From assembly GCF_017433805.1 (NCBI RefSeq), contig NZ_JAFRGN010000021.1, positions 1-32,958 of the forward strand: DNA of 32,958 nucleotides, in the 5' to 3' direction. Positions 31,475 through 32,958 of this stretch are shown piece after piece (the first letter of the stretch is position 1; each line of letters opens with the position of its first letter). A program made the position numbers and the translations under genes. This stretch comes from Butyrivibrio sp. GTDB lineage: Bacteria > Bacillota > Clostridia > Lachnospirales > Lachnospiraceae. The notes below the pieces were generated by a model that saw only the letters and a program-made list of their open reading frames with translations, was not told where the DNA came from and did no database searches.

Positions 31475-32616
31475 TACTTTGTACCTCCCTTCACGTTTTC
31501 TGCCACAAGAAGAATCTCTTCACTGCCCTTTGATCCTACTTTAGCTTTTTTACCAATATGAACGTTTTCTGCCACCAAAGCTCTGGTAACAGTAGCGCCA
31601 TCTTCCACCACAACTCCCGGCATCAGTACACTATCTACAACCTTGGCACCCACTCCAACAACAGCTCCTGTGAAAAGAACTGAGTTAGTAACTGAACCTT
31701 CTACTCTAACGCCCTGGGTGATATAAGCTCTTTTTATCTTGGCTTCCTTACCGATGTACTGAGGAAGTGTAGATACATCCTCTGTGTAAATAAGCCAGGA
31801 AGAATCATTTAAGTTAAGCTCATTCTTGGGATCAAGAAGATCCATGTTGGCTTCCCAAAGAGAGTCTATGGTACCAACATCCTTCCAGTATCCACTGAAC
31901 TCATAAGCAAAAAGATTTCTATTTTCCCTGAGCATTCTAGGAATGATATCCTTACCAAAGTCATGATCTGATTCAGGATTGTTCATGTCCTCAACCAGCA
32001 TCTTTCTCATAAGCTTCCAGCTAAAAATATAGATACCCATAGAAGCGAGATTACTCTTAGGCTTTTTGGGCTTTTCTTCGAATTCGACGATCCTGCCATT
32101 GCCATCTGTATTCATGATTCCAAAACGGCTTGCTTCTCTCATTGGAACTCCTCGAACTGCGATAGTAGCATCAGCTCCCATCTCTTTGTGGTATGCAAGC
32201 ATCTTGGCATAATTCATCTTGTAAATATGATCACCAGACAGGATCAGAATATACTCCGGATTATAATTGTCGATGAAATCAATATTCTGAGAAATAGCAT
32301 CAGCAGTTCCTCTGTATACGTCGAGGCCTTCATCCGCTTTTTCTCTTGGTGTCAGGACATAAACGCCACTGTCCTTGGAGTCAAGTCCCCAACGACCATC
32401 CTGAGCAACATAACTGTTCAAAAGGACAGACTCATACTGGGTCAACACTCCAACAGTGTCAATTCCGCTATTTGCACAATTACTAAGTGGAAAATCAACG
32501 ATACGATACTTACCGCCGTAATACACAGCAGGCTTGGCTACTTTGTTTGTCAGATCTTTCAGTCTGCTACCACGACCGCCAGCAAGTATCATGGCAAGCA
32601 TTTCGGTTTGCGCCAT
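31474..32616 (-). CDS. glgC: Glucose-1-phosphate adenylyltransferase catalytic subunit GlgC
   Basis: A 380-aa enzyme that makes ADP-glucose from ATP and glucose 1-phosphate. It has the nucleotide loop [72 protein letters not shown] and the C-terminal beta-helix repeats ([17 protein letters not shown]). The frame also permits a TTG at 32622, but GGGGGA would be one base from it; with ATG 32616 the spacing is seven, so that start is used. Promoter 32713-32721 and a 5' hairpin at 32675-32701 precede it. Confidence 0.97.
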   Translation of the reverse strand: MAQTEMLAMILAGGRGSRLKDLTNKVAKPAVYYGGKYRIVDFPLSNCANSGIDTVGVLTQYESVLLNSYVAQDGRWGLDSKDSGVYVLTPREKADEGLDVYRGTADAISQNIDFIDNYNPEYILILSGDHIYKMNYAKMLAYHKEMGADATIAVRGVPMREASRFGIMNTDGNGRIVEFEEKPKKPKSNLASMGIYIFSWKLMRKMLVEDMNNPESDHDFGKDIIPRMLRENRNLFAYEFSGYWKDVGTIDSLWEANMDLLDPKNELNLNDSSWLIYTEDVSTLPQYIGKEAKIKRAYITQGVRVEGSVTNSVLFTGAVVGVGAKVVDSVLMPGVVVEDGATVTRALVAENVHIGKKAKVGSKGSEEILLVAENVKGGTK

Positions 32617-32674
32617 ACACAAATCCCCCTATCCTAAATAATTGACATACATTAACGTACAAAGAAACTTCCCC

Positions 32675-32701
32675 GTCAGCTGACCACAGAAATCAACTGA
32701 C
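32675..32701 (-). promoter_or_regulatory. 5'-end hairpin of the glgC mRNA
   Basis: On the minus strand GTCAGTTGA pairs with TCAGCTGAC (9 bp, one wobble) around a 9-nt loop, starting about five nt after the predicted transcription start. It may stabilise the message or bind a regulator. No T-run follows. Confidence 0.5.
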
Positions 32702-32712
32702 CCTATGCATCT

Positions 32713-32721
32713 ATGATATCA
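32713..32721 (-). promoter_or_regulatory. Extended -10 promoter of glgCD
   Basis: On the minus strand TGATATCAT (TG, one base, TATCAT) about 95 bp before ATG 32616. A -35 match at normal spacing is not evident. Confidence 0.45.
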
Positions 32722-32868
32722 CAACTATTGCACCCACGCACCCCAAAGCATTATGTAAAAGAAAGTTTTATCAAAACATCAAAGTAGCATAAATAAAAAA
32801 GGAGCCTTGAATTCGTATTGAACAGGGGTCTGTCAAGTAAACAAGTTAAATAAACAAATTAAGCATAG

Positions 32869-32908
32869 AAAAAAGGTGATCACTTCATAGGATGTGGTCA
32901 CCCTTTTT
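32869..32908. terminator. Bidirectional terminator left of the partial gene at the right edge
   Basis: ggtgatcac and gtggtcacc form a 9-bp stem (one wobble), with aaaa on one side and ttttt on the other, so T-runs follow in both directions. It lies 18 bases after the stop of the partial minus-strand gene and ends that transcript. The span 32722-32868 beyond it holds no gene that I can see. Confidence 0.85.
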
Positions 32909-32925
32909 GATTATCGAGATTATAT

Positions 32926-32958
32926 TCAGCTTGCAATGATGACGGCCTTAGCTGTCAC
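32926..32958 (-). CDS. C-terminal end of an unidentified gene (partial)
   Basis: On the minus strand the last ten codons read VTAKAVIIAS and then TGA, followed by a terminator hairpin. The sequence enters from the right edge. Ten residues are too few to name a family. The terminator position supports that a real gene ends here. Confidence 0.45.
   Translation of the reverse strand: MTAKAVIIAS

Noticed and set aside
32188-32637. 149-aa plus-strand reading frame
   Set aside because: Antisense to the conserved nucleotidyltransferase domain of glgC, with no ribosome site and no recognisable motif.

Overview
The window looks like chromosomal DNA of a Firmicute in the Lachnospiraceae, closest in style to Butyrivibrio or Pseudobutyrivibrio. 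The reasons are moderately AT-rich DNA with strong GGAGG-type ribosome sites, a glgC-glgD pair, a phosphofructokinase with PPi-type active-site residues, a clostridial-type 6S RNA, and many large GGDEF/EAL-derived signalling proteins. The genus is an inference. Nearly all genes lie on the minus strand. The exceptions are deoC and one AP2-domain gene. No rRNA, tRNA, IS element, phage module or classical CRISPR array was seen.

Layout by coordinate: HU protein (57-335); a PAS-like/GGDEF protein (463-1848); a PPi-type phosphofructokinase (1923-3182); a run of membrane-associated genes (EEP-family phosphatase, a 71-aa membrane protein, AI-2E family permease, YihY/BrkB) to 6818; a 6S RNA with its own promoter and terminator (about 6836-7101); an M24 aminopeptidase P (7231-9051); divergent deoC (9231-9890); a 52-aa gene overlapping a DUF1622 gene, then citrate synthase and threonine synthase to 13473; an AP2-HNH-like-AP2 protein on the plus strand (13614-14414), tail to tail with a MATE exporter; and a PD-(D/E)XK nuclease-like gene (16001-16870).

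The most unusual part is the stretch 16871-17593, which has no gene. It holds a degenerate array of about eight units with an exact 53-bp period. Each unit carries GGCAG and, 25 bases on, CTGCC. Several units keep the pairing by compensatory changes. A near-consensus promoter (TTGACA, 16 bp, TATATT; 17475-17502) points through a GC-rich hairpin and the whole array into the nuclease-like gene, with no evident terminator between. A leader of about 600 nt made of hairpins upstream of a nuclease-fold protein is the best candidate here for an undescribed system. Its function is unknown.

From 30198 down to 17594 runs a probable long operon: a degenerate EAL-HDOD protein, a 1273-aa hybrid histidine kinase with GGDEF- and EAL-like domains, a response regulator with two receiver domains, a membrane protein with degenerate GGDEF and EAL domains that is paralogous to the kinase N-terminus, a phosphopantetheinyl transferase, a PrsW-type intramembrane protease with a repeat tail, a GT-C type membrane protein and an ABC-F ATPase. 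The glgCD operon for glycogen synthesis (30353-32616) closes the window, preceded by the last ten codons of a gene that enters from the right edge.
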